DNA from: Solirubrobacter phytolaccae
Lineage (GTDB): Bacteria; Actinomycetota; Thermoleophilia; Solirubrobacterales; Solirubrobacteraceae
NCBI RefSeq assembly: GCF_027587195.1
Contig: NZ_JAPDDP010000018.1
Coordinates: 50,626-114,625, forward strand
DNA length: 64,000 nt
Reading direction: 5' to 3'
Part shown: positions 46,121 to 53,905 of the stretch, one piece after another
Position numbering within the stretch: the stretch's first letter is position 1
Layout: every line of letters starts with the position of its first letter
Notes under the pieces: generated by a model
Seen by the model: the letters and a program-made list of their open reading frames with translations, nothing else
Databases searched by the model: none
Told to the model about the DNA's origin: nothing
Made by a program: the position numbers and the translations under genes

Positions 46121-46924
46121 TCAGACCTGCTCCTCGCGGAGCTTCTCGTCGACGTCGGCCCGCAGCCACGGCGGCGCGGTGGTGCCGAGCCTCGCGACCA
46201 GGTACAGATGCGCGCCGATGAGCGCAGCGATCAGCCCGGGCACGAGCATCATGTGGATGGCATAGAACCGCGACAAGGTCGTGGCGCCGAAGTCGCCACC
46301 ACCTCGCAGGAAGTCCGAGAGGAACGGGCCCACGAACGGGCCGGTGCCGTTGATGTTCGCGGCCACGATCGTCGCCCAGTAGGAGCGCTGGTCGAACGGC
46401 AGCAGGTAGCCCGTGAGCGACATCACGAACGTGAGGATCACGAGCACCACGCCGATGATCCACTGCAGCTCGCGTGGGTACTTGTACGCGCCGAAGAAGA
46501 ACGTTCTCGCCATGTGCAAGAAGATCAGGATCACCATCACCGTCGAGCCCCACTTGTGCATGCCGCGCACGAACTCGCCGAGGAACACGTCGTTGGTGAT
46601 GTGGCGGGCGGACTCGTAGGCCTGCGTCGCCGAAGGCGTGTAGTACATCGCCAGGAAGACGCCCGTGATGGCCTGCGAGACGAAGGCGAACATCGTCGCC
46701 GAGCCCAGCGTGTAGAACCAGTTGGTGCCCTTGGGCACCTTGCGGAACATCATCCAGCGCAGGCCGCCGGACAGCGACGCGCGCTCGTCCAGCCAGTCCG
46801 CGGCGGTGATGCCGCCCTCGCGCACCTGCTCGAGCTTGGTGGGCTTGGGTGCGGCGCCGGGGCGATCCGGCTTCTCCTGGAAGCGCTTGGGAAGCGGTGG
46901 CTTGGGAAGAGTCGGCAGCTTCAT
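46121..46924 (-). CDS. qcrB: Menaquinol-cytochrome c reductase cytochrome b (b6-type half)
   Basis: 267 aa. It has four core helices with the bis-heme His pairs H-x13-H (MHKWGSTVMVILIFLH) and H-x14-H (HMMLVPGLIAALIGAH), the latter spacing being b6-type. It carries out quinol oxidation with QcrC's subunit IV half. The position where b6 and Bacillus QcrB carry a Cys for heme c-i is Thr here (WFYTLGSATMF). The start overlaps the qcrA stop by 4 bp. Confidence 0.92.
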   Translation of the reverse strand: MKLPTLPKPPLPKRFQEKPDRPGAAPKPTKLEQVREGGITAADWLDERASLSGGLRWMMFRKVPKGTNWFYTLGSATMFAFVSQAITGVFLAMYYTPSATQAYESARHITNDVFLGEFVRGMHKWGSTVMVILIFLHMARTFFFGAYKYPRELQWIIGVVLVILTFVMSLTGYLLPFDQRSYWATIVAANINGTGPFVGPFLSDFLRGGGDFGATTLSRFYAIHMMLVPGLIAALIGAHLYLVARLGTTAPPWLRADVDEKLREEQV

Positions 46925-47610
46925 GGGTTCTTCGGCGTCGAGAAACGCCCGGGGTAGAGGTACTGGCCGATGCCGTCCAGCGGCTGACCCGGGTCACGGA
47001 AGCTCGGGAAGCGCGTGAACTCGGAGTTGACCGAGTAGCGCGGGCCGACCTCGACCTGCCCGTTGCGCATGCGGGTGTAGAAGCGGTCGAGCGGGCGGAC
47101 CGGCGGACCGCCGACCACGCCGCCGTCGAAGCCGTAGACGCCGCCGTGGCACGGGCAGATGAAGCGCTCGGCGGCGGCCGTCCAGCGGACGGGGCAGCCG
47201 AGGTGCATGCAGCGGCTGGAGATCGCGATCACCGGGGCGTCGGTCTCCGGCGGCGCCGGCATGCCTTCCTTGGCGTCGAACTCGGGGTTGAAGCGGCGCA
47301 CGTAGACCGTCGCCTTGCCGACCTCGCCGATCCCCTGCGTGAGGGTGACGACGCGCGGGATGTAGTCGTCGTCGGGGAAGTCTTCGGGCTTGCCGATCGG
47401 CGTCCAGATCACCGGCGCGCGCTCGAAGATGGCCGAGCCGGCGGCGAAGCCGAGCACGGGCAAAAGCACGGCCGCGGTGGCGATTCCGCCGGCGGCGTGC
47501 GTGGTCATCGTCATGAAGCGGCGCCGCGTGACCGTCTCGCCTTCGAAGGCGCCGGGGATATTGCGGTCGGCCGTGTACTTCGACTTCGGCTCTTTGCGAC
47601 TCTCAGGCAA
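46921..47610 (-). CDS. qcrA: Rieske iron-sulfur protein of the bc complex
   Basis: 229 aa. A twin-arginine signal-anchor (VTRRRFMTM, residues 27-35) and one membrane helix precede a Rieske domain. Cluster ligands are Cys134/His136 (CMHLGC) and Cys152/His155 (CPCHGG); Cys139 and Cys154 form the usual disulfide. It transfers electrons from menaquinol to cytochrome c. It begins with TTG. It needs Tat export; tatA and tatC lie in the same block. Confidence 0.93.
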   Translation of the reverse strand: MPESRKEPKSKYTADRNIPGAFEGETVTRRRFMTMTTHAAGGIATAAVLLPVLGFAAGSAIFERAPVIWTPIGKPEDFPDDDYIPRVVTLTQGIGEVGKATVYVRRFNPEFDAKEGMPAPPETDAPVIAISSRCMHLGCPVRWTAAAERFICPCHGGVYGFDGGVVGGPPVRPLDRFYTRMRNGQVEVGPRYSVNSEFTRFPSFRDPGQPLDGIGQYLYPGRFSTPKNP

Positions 47611-47660
47611 GGGGCTGGAACGATATCGCTCGATGGGATACGGACGGCTTTAGGGGAGCT

Positions 47661-48101
47661 TCAGGCGCCGCGCCACTGACGTTTAAGCGCCTCGTGGTCA
47701 GGTGACGGACCGACTGCAACGGCCGTTGCGCCAGCGCTCCAGACGGCCTCGGCACGCGCGGGATCACCTTCAGCGTGGGCCTGGGCGCACAGCGCGATCA
47801 CGTCGGCGAGCTCCGCGACGGCCTCCAGGTCACCCGTCGCGGCGAGCCGCTCGAGGCCGAGCGCGTAGAGGCGATCGCCGGCGAGCAGCGCGAGGTCGGG
47901 GTCCTCAGGACGCACGACCCGGCCCTCGCCGTAGTGCTCGAGGTAGCCCTCGCGGATCGCCTCGACGAGCAGCGGGTAGCCGTCGCCCTTGGCCGCGACG
48001 GCATCGCCGTGCGGCGTCTCGGCGCCGGAGTCCACGACGGTCTCGGCAAGGATCCCGCCCTCGGAGCGCAGCTCCGAGGCCAGCCGGTCAAGTGCGCTCA
48101 T
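47661..48101 (-). CDS. Unknown 146-aa helical protein between hemL and qcrA
   Basis: A soluble, Ala/Glu-rich, mostly helical protein without Cys, signal or membrane segments (MSALDRLASELRSEGG; LEAVAELADVIALCAQAHAE). I recognise no family. The ATG overlaps the hemL stop (48098-48101), so it is translationally coupled to heme synthesis. It lies 51 bp before qcrA. A role in heme delivery or bc-complex assembly is possible by context only. Confidence 0.6.
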   Translation of the reverse strand: MSALDRLASELRSEGGILAETVVDSGAETPHGDAVAAKGDGYPLLVEAIREGYLEHYGEGRVVRPEDPDLALLAGDRLYALGLERLAATGDLEAVAELADVIALCAQAHAEGDPARAEAVWSAGATAVAVGPSPDHEALKRQWRGA

Positions 48102-49384
48102 AGGACCTCGGCGAAGGCCGCCGCGGCCGCCTCGACCGTGCGGGCGATGTGGTCGGCGGTGTGGGCGGTGGAGGGGAACCAGGCCTCGAACTGCGAAGCG
48201 GGCGGATAGACGCCGCGGGCGAGCAGGGCGCGGCACCAGGCGCCGTAGGTGTCCAGGTCGCACGCGGCGGCGCTCGCGTAGTCCGTGGGCGGCTCCGCGG
48301 CGAAGAAGACGGTCACGAGGCCCGTGGTGGAGGTCACCGAGATCGGATGGTCTCCGGCCGCCTCGCGCAGGCCGTCGGCCAGGGCGCGCGTGGTGTCGCT
48401 GAGCGACATGTAGGCCTGCTCGTCGAGCAGCGCGAGCGTCGCCCGGCCCGCGGCGACCGCCAGCGGGTTCCCGCTCAGCGTGCCGGCCTGGTAGACCTCG
48501 CCGGCCGGCGCGATCTGCTCCATCAGCGCGATCGGGCCGCCGAACGCCGCGGCCGGGAGCCCGCCGCCGATGATCTTGCCCATCACGGTCAGGTCCGGCA
48601 GCACGCCCGTCAGCTCCTGCGCCCCGCCCGGAGCGACCCGGAAGCCGGTGATGACCTCGTCGAACACGAGGAGCGTCTCGTAGCCCGTGCAGAGGTCCCG
48701 CAGCAGCTCGAGGAAGCCCGGCGCGGGCGGGATCAGGCCCATGTTGGCCGGGTAGGGCTCGACCAGGACCGCGGCGAGCTCATGCTCGGCGAACGCGGCC
48801 TTGACCGCCTCCTCGTCGTTCCAGGGCACGACGACGGTCGCCGCGGCCGCACCCTCGGGCACGCCGGGCGAGGACGGGATGCCCTGGGTCGCGAGGCCGG
48901 AGCCCGCGGCGGCGAGCAGGCCGTCCACGTGGCCGTGGTAGGCGCCGGCGAACTTGAGCAGCTTCTCGCGGCCCGTCGCGGCCCGGGCGAGCCGGATCGC
49001 GCTCATCGACGCCTCGGTGCCCGACGACGTCATCCGCAGCATGTCGACGGCCGGCATGCGCGCGCTCACGGCCTCCGCCAGCTCGACCTCACCCGCCGTC
49101 GGCGCGCCGAAGGAGGTGCCGTTGGCGGCCGCCGCGGTGATCGCTTCGAGGATCTCCGGGTGGGCATGGCCGTGGATGAGCGGGCCCCAGGAGCAGACGT
49201 AGTCCACGTAGACGTTGCCGTCGACGTCGGTCAGCTCGGCGCCGGAGGCGCGCTCGATGAAGATCGGGTCACGTCCGATGGCACGCATCGCCCGCACGGG
49301 GGAGTTCACCCCGCCCGGAAGGACGTGCAGCGCCCGCCGGTAGAGCTCGGACGAGCGCGTGTCGGAGAGGGACGAGGCGCTTAT
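48098..49384 (-). CDS. hemL: Glutamate-1-semialdehyde 2,1-aminomutase with apparent ATA start
   Basis: 428 aa from the ATA at 49384, the family's normal length. It makes 5-aminolevulinate. LPGGVNSPVRA, the PLP pocket SSGTEASMSAIRLAR, VFDEVITGFR and the PLP-Lys region LTVMGKIIGGGLP are all intact. Between the upstream stop and the conserved GGVNSP there is no ATG, GTG or TTG in frame. AGGAG lies 8 bases before an ATA that overlaps the preceding TAA (ATAA). The nearest in-frame ATG is at 49525, far inside the upstream gene. Confidence 0.85.
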   Translation of the reverse strand: MSASSLSDTRSSELYRRALHVLPGGVNSPVRAMRAIGRDPIFIERASGAELTDVDGNVYVDYVCSWGPLIHGHAHPEILEAITAAAANGTSFGAPTAGEVELAEAVSARMPAVDMLRMTSSGTEASMSAIRLARAATGREKLLKFAGAYHGHVDGLLAAAGSGLATQGIPSSPGVPEGAAAATVVVPWNDEEAVKAAFAEHELAAVLVEPYPANMGLIPPAPGFLELLRDLCTGYETLLVFDEVITGFRVAPGGAQELTGVLPDLTVMGKIIGGGLPAAAFGGPIALMEQIAPAGEVYQAGTLSGNPLAVAAGRATLALLDEQAYMSLSDTTRALADGLREAAGDHPISVTSTTGLVTVFFAAEPPTDYASAAACDLDTYGAWCRALLARGVYPPASQFEAWFPSTAHTADHIARTVEAAAAAFAEVL

Positions 49385-50460
49385 GAGCTGTGCTCCTGTT
49401 CCCAGCGCTTGAAATCGTCCGTGAAGTACATCATCCGGACCTTCTTGAACTCGGTGCTCGAGTAGAGCGTCGCGCGCTCGGTGATGCCGGTGTCCTCGGC
49501 GATCGCGTCCAGCACCGCGTCGCACTCCTCCTTGGAGCGCCCGTGGGCCATCGTGAAGACGGAGTAGGGCCAGTCGGCGTAGGTCGGGCGCTGGTAGCAG
49601 TGCGAGACGCCGCGGAACGCCGCCATCCGCCGGCCCGTCTCGAGGATCTCGTCGGCCGGGACCGCCCAGACGCCCATGCCGTTGGCGCTGAAGCCGGCGC
49701 GGCGGTGGTAGAGGATCGCCGCGACGCGCCGCAGCCCGCCGCGCTCCTGCAGCGACGCGAGCCGCGCGAGCACGTGGGCGACCGGCAGGCCGAGCTTCTC
49801 GGCGGCCGGGACGTACGCGTCCGACCGCACCTCCATCGGGCCCTGCGTGGCCTTGATGACCTCGATGTCGAGCGCGTTGAGCTCGATCGGGTCCAGCTCC
49901 ATCGGCTCGACCGCCTCGCCGGCGGTCTTGAGCGCGTCCGTCCCGCCCTCCATCTCCAGGTCCATGCGGATCTTGAAGAGCTTGAGCGTCGGCAGCTGGC
50001 GGATCGACTCGGCGCCGGTCTTGGCCGCCATCACGTCCAGCGTGCCGTCCAGGCCGAGCTTGGAGTCGGGCTCGACGGCGAGCGTGAACCAGAGGTTGAA
50101 CTCGTGGTTGCGCAGGTAGTTGTGCGTGACGCCCGGGTGCGAGTTGATGAACTGCGCGGCGCGGTGCGGGTTGTCGGCGTCGACCTTCGCCGCGACGAGC
50201 ATCGACTCGTAGCCGAGCGCGCGGGTGTCGAAGATCGGCGTGATCTCGCGGATGATCCGCTTGTCGAGCAGGTACTGGACCCGCTCCATCACCTCGTCCT
50301 CGGAGATCTCGGCCTTGTCCGCCACGCCCTTGAAGGGGTCCGCGCGGAGCTCGAACGAGCCCTGCATGAGGTTCAGGAGCTTTTTGTCGGTCTCGTCCAA
50401 CGGCACGGCCGAGCCGTCCTTGCGGGAGCGGACCTTGGACCGGGCTATTGGCTGAGCCAC
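49381..50460 (-). CDS. Fused AhbA-AhbB/NirDL-like siroheme decarboxylase (Lrp/AsnC fold)
   Basis: 359 aa made of two homologous Lrp-like halves. Half 1 (20-190) has DETDKKLLNLMQGSFELRAD and GVTHNYLRNHEFNLWFTL. Half 2 (195-355) has ELNALDIEVIKATQGPMEVR and GVSHCYQRPTYADWPYSVFT, then MAHGRS. Those His-containing loops are the hallmark of AhbA/AhbB and NirD/L, which decarboxylate siroheme to didecarboxysiroheme on the way to heme or heme d1. Position between hemB and hemL supports a heme role over gene regulation. Confidence 0.8.
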   Translation of the reverse strand: MAQPIARSKVRSRKDGSAVPLDETDKKLLNLMQGSFELRADPFKGVADKAEISEDEVMERVQYLLDKRIIREITPIFDTRALGYESMLVAAKVDADNPHRAAQFINSHPGVTHNYLRNHEFNLWFTLAVEPDSKLGLDGTLDVMAAKTGAESIRQLPTLKLFKIRMDLEMEGGTDALKTAGEAVEPMELDPIELNALDIEVIKATQGPMEVRSDAYVPAAEKLGLPVAHVLARLASLQERGGLRRVAAILYHRRAGFSANGMGVWAVPADEILETGRRMAAFRGVSHCYQRPTYADWPYSVFTMAHGRSKEECDAVLDAIAEDTGITERATLYSSTEFKKVRMMYFTDDFKRWEQEHSS

Positions 50461-51425
50461 TTCGCGACGTCCTTTGCGTGGTAGGTGATGACGATGTCGG
50501 CGCCGGCCCGGCGGATGCCGGTGAGCGTCTCGAGCACCGCGGCCCGTTCGTCGAGCAGGCCCTGCGCGGCGGCCGCTTTGACCATCGCGTACTCCCCGCT
50601 CACGTTGTACGCGGCTACGGGCATGTTCGTCTCATCCTTGACCCGCCGGATGATGTCCAGATACGGCAACGCGGGCTTGACCATGACGATGTCGGCGCCC
50701 TCTTCGACGTCCAGCTTGGCCTCGCGCACAGCTTCAAGAGCGTTGGCGGGGTCCATTTGATAGCCCTTGCGATCGCCCGACTGCGGGGTCGAGTCGGCCG
50801 CGACGCGGAACGGACCGTAGAAGGCGGACGCGAACTTGGCGCTGTAGGCGATGATCGGCGTCTCGCTCAGGCCGTGCTCGTCCAGCGCGGCGCGGAGCGC
50901 ACCCACGCGTCCGTCCATCATGTCGCTGGGCGCGACGGCATCGGCACCGGCGGTGGCCTGCGCGACCGCCGTGCGAGCGAGCAGCTCGAGCGTGGAGTCG
51001 TTGTCGACGACGCCGTCCTCGCGCAGCACGCCGCAGTGCCCGTGGGACGTGTATTCGCACAGGCAGAGGTCCGTGATGACCAATAGGTCCGGATAAGCGG
51101 ACTTGATCGCCCGGGTCGCGAGCTGAATCACGCCTTCGTCGTCCCAGGCGCCGGAGCCCTCCGGGTCTTTGGACGCCGGCAGGCCGAACAGCAGGACGGC
51201 CGGAATGCCGAGGCCGTGCGCGATGCCCGCCTCCTCGACGGCACCGTCGATCGAGAGGTGGTCGATGCCCGGCAGCTCCGGGATCGGCGTGCGCTTGGGC
51301 CCGCTCGCCACCACGAACATCGGATAGACGAGCTGGGAGACGCGCAGCTCCGTCTCGCGGACGAGCTCGCGCAGCACGCTCGTCTGACGCAGGCGGCGCA
51401 GGCGGGTGGCGGGGAAGGCCATCAC
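50445..51425 (-). CDS. hemB: Delta-aminolevulinic acid dehydratase (porphobilinogen synthase)
   Basis: 326 aa. It condenses two 5-aminolevulinates. Zinc-type active-site cysteines are present (DLCLCEYTSHGHCG), with Schiff-base lysines in YSAKFASAFYGPFR and MVKPALPYLD. It begins the nine-gene heme/respiration run and overlaps the Ahb-like gene by 16 bp. A TAACCT hexamer (51432-51437, minus) 6 bases upstream of the start could be its -10. Confidence 0.95.
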   Translation of the reverse strand: MMAFPATRLRRLRQTSVLRELVRETELRVSQLVYPMFVVASGPKRTPIPELPGIDHLSIDGAVEEAGIAHGLGIPAVLLFGLPASKDPEGSGAWDDEGVIQLATRAIKSAYPDLLVITDLCLCEYTSHGHCGVLREDGVVDNDSTLELLARTAVAQATAGADAVAPSDMMDGRVGALRAALDEHGLSETPIIAYSAKFASAFYGPFRVAADSTPQSGDRKGYQMDPANALEAVREAKLDVEEGADIVMVKPALPYLDIIRRVKDETNMPVAAYNVSGEYAMVKAAAAQGLLDERAAVLETLTGIRRAGADIVITYHAKDVAKWLSQ

Positions 51426-51595
51426 CAGTTGAGGTTATCCCGGAGTCATCGATGACCGTGGATGCCTCGGCGCCGTAGGCCCCGTTCATGGTCGATCGGC
51501 CGGGCCGACGCAGGGCGGGTCCTTCGTGGCCCGGCCGATCGGGCAGGGGCGGTGCATACGGTGGCGAGGCGCCGCGGGGATCGGTGGCTCCGGGA

Positions 51596-52930
51596 TTATC
51601 CCGGCGCTGTGGCCGAGGCCGCGACTGCGCTCTCATCATCGCCGAGCTCCGTGCCGCACGCGGGACACTCCGTGGCCCCGCGCGGGACCGGCTCGCCGCA
51701 CTCCGGGCACGGCACGCCGGACGGCTCCGGCTCCGGCGGCGGTGGCGCGGCGGCCGGCAGGTCCCACTTCTGGAAGCGGATATGGCGGTGGACGTAAACG
51801 ACCGTCTCGCGGACGATCGCCGCGAGCGGGAGCGCGATGAAGGCGCCGATGAACCCGGCTATCTCCCCGCCCAGCAGCAGCGCGAAGATCACCAGCAGCG
51901 GGTTGAGCTGCAACGCGGAGCCGAACACGTTGGGCGCGACGACGTGCCCCTCGAGCTGCTGGAGCGCGGTGAAGGCGATGATCAGCCAGACGGCGTCGAA
52001 CGGGTTGTCGCTCAGCGCCGCGATCAGCACGGGCGGGAACCCGCCGACCGCGGGGCCGATGTACGGGATCAGCTCCGCGATCCCGAACCAGGCGCCGAAC
52101 GCGACCGCGTACGTCTTGCCCTCCGGGAAGATCCCGAACGAGCCCAGGACGTAGAGCATCAGGCCGGCGCTCGTGCCCATGATCAGGCTGAAGAGGAACT
52201 GCCCGCGGACGTAGCCGAACAGGGAGGCCTGCACGCGCGTCGGGAAGTCGTCCTCGGGCGTGCCGTCGCCGGGCGGGAAGACGGCGCGGACGATCGCCCC
52301 GATCCGGTCGCCGTAGATGAGCATGTAGATCGCCAGGACGATGATCAGGATCAGCGCGATGCTGGCCTCGACCAGGCGCTGCAGCGCTTCGCGCGTGAAC
52401 CCGACGACCTCGCCGGCGCCGCCCGTCAGCCGCTCGCCGATCGTCTGCAGCGCGGTTTCGCCCTCCTGCTTGATCTCGACGTCGAAGCCACGGCGATCCA
52501 GCCAGTCCTGCAGGTCGGCGAGCGCGTCGTTGGCGTCGTCGACGTAGCCGGGGATCTCACGCTGGAGCGCGGACGCCTGGTCGGAGATCGGGTCCGCGAG
52601 CAGGAAGCCGACGCCCGTCAGCAGCGCCACCACGGACGCCATCACGATCGCCACCGCCGGGCCGCGCGGGATCCGCAGCCGCTGGACGAGCGTGACGAGC
52701 GGGTTCAGCAGCAGTGCGATCAGCCCGGCGATCGTGAACAGCAGCAGGACGTGGCCCGCGGCCTTCAGGAGCAGGAACGCGCCGACGATCGACAGCGGCA
52801 GCAGCACGAGCTGCACCCACCGCGGCACGAGCACCGGCGCGACCCGCCCAGGCGGCACGGGCGGAGGCGTGTGCGTCGGGTCTGCGCCCTCCGGCGCCTC
52901 CTCCCCGAGGTCGGCCCGCGACTCCTCCAT
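51596..52930 (-). CDS. AI-2E-family permease with C-terminal zinc ribbon
   Basis: 444 aa. About eight membrane helices follow the AI-2 exporter/UPF0118 pattern (AVWLIIAFTALQQLEGHVVA, then PNVFGSALQLNPL, and ELIPYIGPAVGG). A Pro-rich linker leads to a C-terminal zinc ribbon CPEC...CPAC (about 408-429). Family members are proposed exporters of autoinducer or ions; the appended ribbon is unusual. A TATCGT hexamer lies just upstream of the ATG. The 170 bp between its end and hemB (51426-51595) shows nothing I recognise. Confidence 0.82.
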   Translation of the reverse strand: MEESRADLGEEAPEGADPTHTPPPVPPGRVAPVLVPRWVQLVLLPLSIVGAFLLLKAAGHVLLLFTIAGLIALLLNPLVTLVQRLRIPRGPAVAIVMASVVALLTGVGFLLADPISDQASALQREIPGYVDDANDALADLQDWLDRRGFDVEIKQEGETALQTIGERLTGGAGEVVGFTREALQRLVEASIALILIIVLAIYMLIYGDRIGAIVRAVFPPGDGTPEDDFPTRVQASLFGYVRGQFLFSLIMGTSAGLMLYVLGSFGIFPEGKTYAVAFGAWFGIAELIPYIGPAVGGFPPVLIAALSDNPFDAVWLIIAFTALQQLEGHVVAPNVFGSALQLNPLLVIFALLLGGEIAGFIGAFIALPLAAIVRETVVYVHRHIRFQKWDLPAAAPPPPEPEPSGVPCPECGEPVPRGATECPACGTELGDDESAVAASATAPG

Positions 52931-53116
52931 ACGGCGACGATAGCTTCTGGTGTCCCGACTCAGAATTTCGCGGGCGCCTACCGGGCGTCTCGCCGCGCCT
53001 GGCGGCCGCCGGCGATCCCGCACGTACCACCAGTATGCGCTGGAATCACCAGCGGACCCAGCCACGACGATCGGGCCCGCTATGCGCACACGAACTTCCG
53101 ACTCGGGACACTAGCC

Positions 53117-53905
53117 ATCACCTCCATCCTCTTCATCGGCGACGTCGTCGGCCGCGCCGGCCGGCGCGTGCTGCGCGACCTGCTGCCCGGCCTCCGCGAG
53201 GAGCTCGCGCCCGACTTCGTCGTCGTCAACGGCGAGAACGCCGCGGGCGGCATCGGCATCTCCCCCAAGGAGGCCGACGAGTTCCTGCGCCTCGGCGTCG
53301 ACGCGATCACGCTCGGCAACCACACCTACCGCCACCGCGAGATCTGGCCCTACCTGGCCGACGAGCGCCGCATCATCCGGCCGTACAACTACCTGCCGAC
53401 CCAGCCCGGGCGGGGGACGACGATCGTCGAGGCGGGTGGCGTGAGCCTCGGCGTCGTGAACCTGTCGGGCATCGTGCACCTGCAGGCGGGGTCACCGCCG
53501 CTCGTGGCGATCGACGCGGCGCTCAAGGAAGTCGCGCACTGCGACCAGATCCTCGTCGACATGCACGCGGAGGTCACGAGCGAGAAGGTCGCGCTCGGCT
53601 GGTATCTGGACGGCAAGGTCACGGCGGTCGTCGGCACCCACACGCACGTCCCGACGGCCGACCACCGCGTCCTGCCGGGCGGGACGGCCTACATCACCGA
53701 CGTCGGCATGACCGGCGCTCGAGGGGGCGTGATAGGGATGAAGAAGGAGCAGTCGATCGCGGTCATGCGCACGCACATGCCGATGCGCTACGAGCCGTCC
53801 GAGGTCGATCCGTGGCTGATGGGCGTCTTCATCGAATCCGCCGGACCGCGCAAGGCGGCGAAGATCAGCCAGCTACTCCGAAGTGCTGCAGCGCCATCGG
53901 CGTGA
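53117..53905 (+). CDS. YmdB-family metallophosphodiesterase with apparent ATC start
   Basis: 262 aa from ATC 53117, the normal family length. It is a dimetal phosphodiesterase (TIGR00282/YmdB), active on cyclic nucleotides in Bacillus. Metal ligands are visible in FIGDVVGRAGR, NGENAAGG, LGNHTYRH, DMHAEVTSEK and GTHTHVPTADHR. Homologues start M-x-ILFIGD; here that Met position is ATC (ITSILFIGD). No ATG, GTG or TTG is in frame back to 52930. The last 41 bp overlap the convergent phosphatase-like gene. Confidence 0.82.
   Translation: MTSILFIGDVVGRAGRRVLRDLLPGLREELAPDFVVVNGENAAGGIGISPKEADEFLRLGVDAITLGNHTYRHREIWPYLADERRIIRPYNYLPTQPGRGTTIVEAGGVSLGVVNLSGIVHLQAGSPPLVAIDAALKEVAHCDQILVDMHAEVTSEKVALGWYLDGKVTAVVGTHTHVPTADHRVLPGGTAYITDVGMTGARGGVIGMKKEQSIAVMRTHMPMRYEPSEVDPWLMGVFIESAGPRKAAKISQLLRSAAAPSA

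Noticed and set aside
48098..49384. hemL as a pseudogene because of the missing start
   Set aside because: All conserved motifs, the normal length from the ATA and the operon position argue for a functional gene. No frameshift or internal stop is present.
49381..50460. Plain Lrp/AsnC transcriptional regulator
   Set aside because: Both halves carry the AhbA/B-specific His loops and the gene is wedged between hemB and hemL. The Lrp-like fold is a known feature of these decarboxylases.
53035..53117. A frameshifted ATG start for ymdB (ATG at 53035 or 53071)
   Set aside because: Those ATGs are in other frames and reach no homology. Correcting them would need an indel for which there is no other sign.
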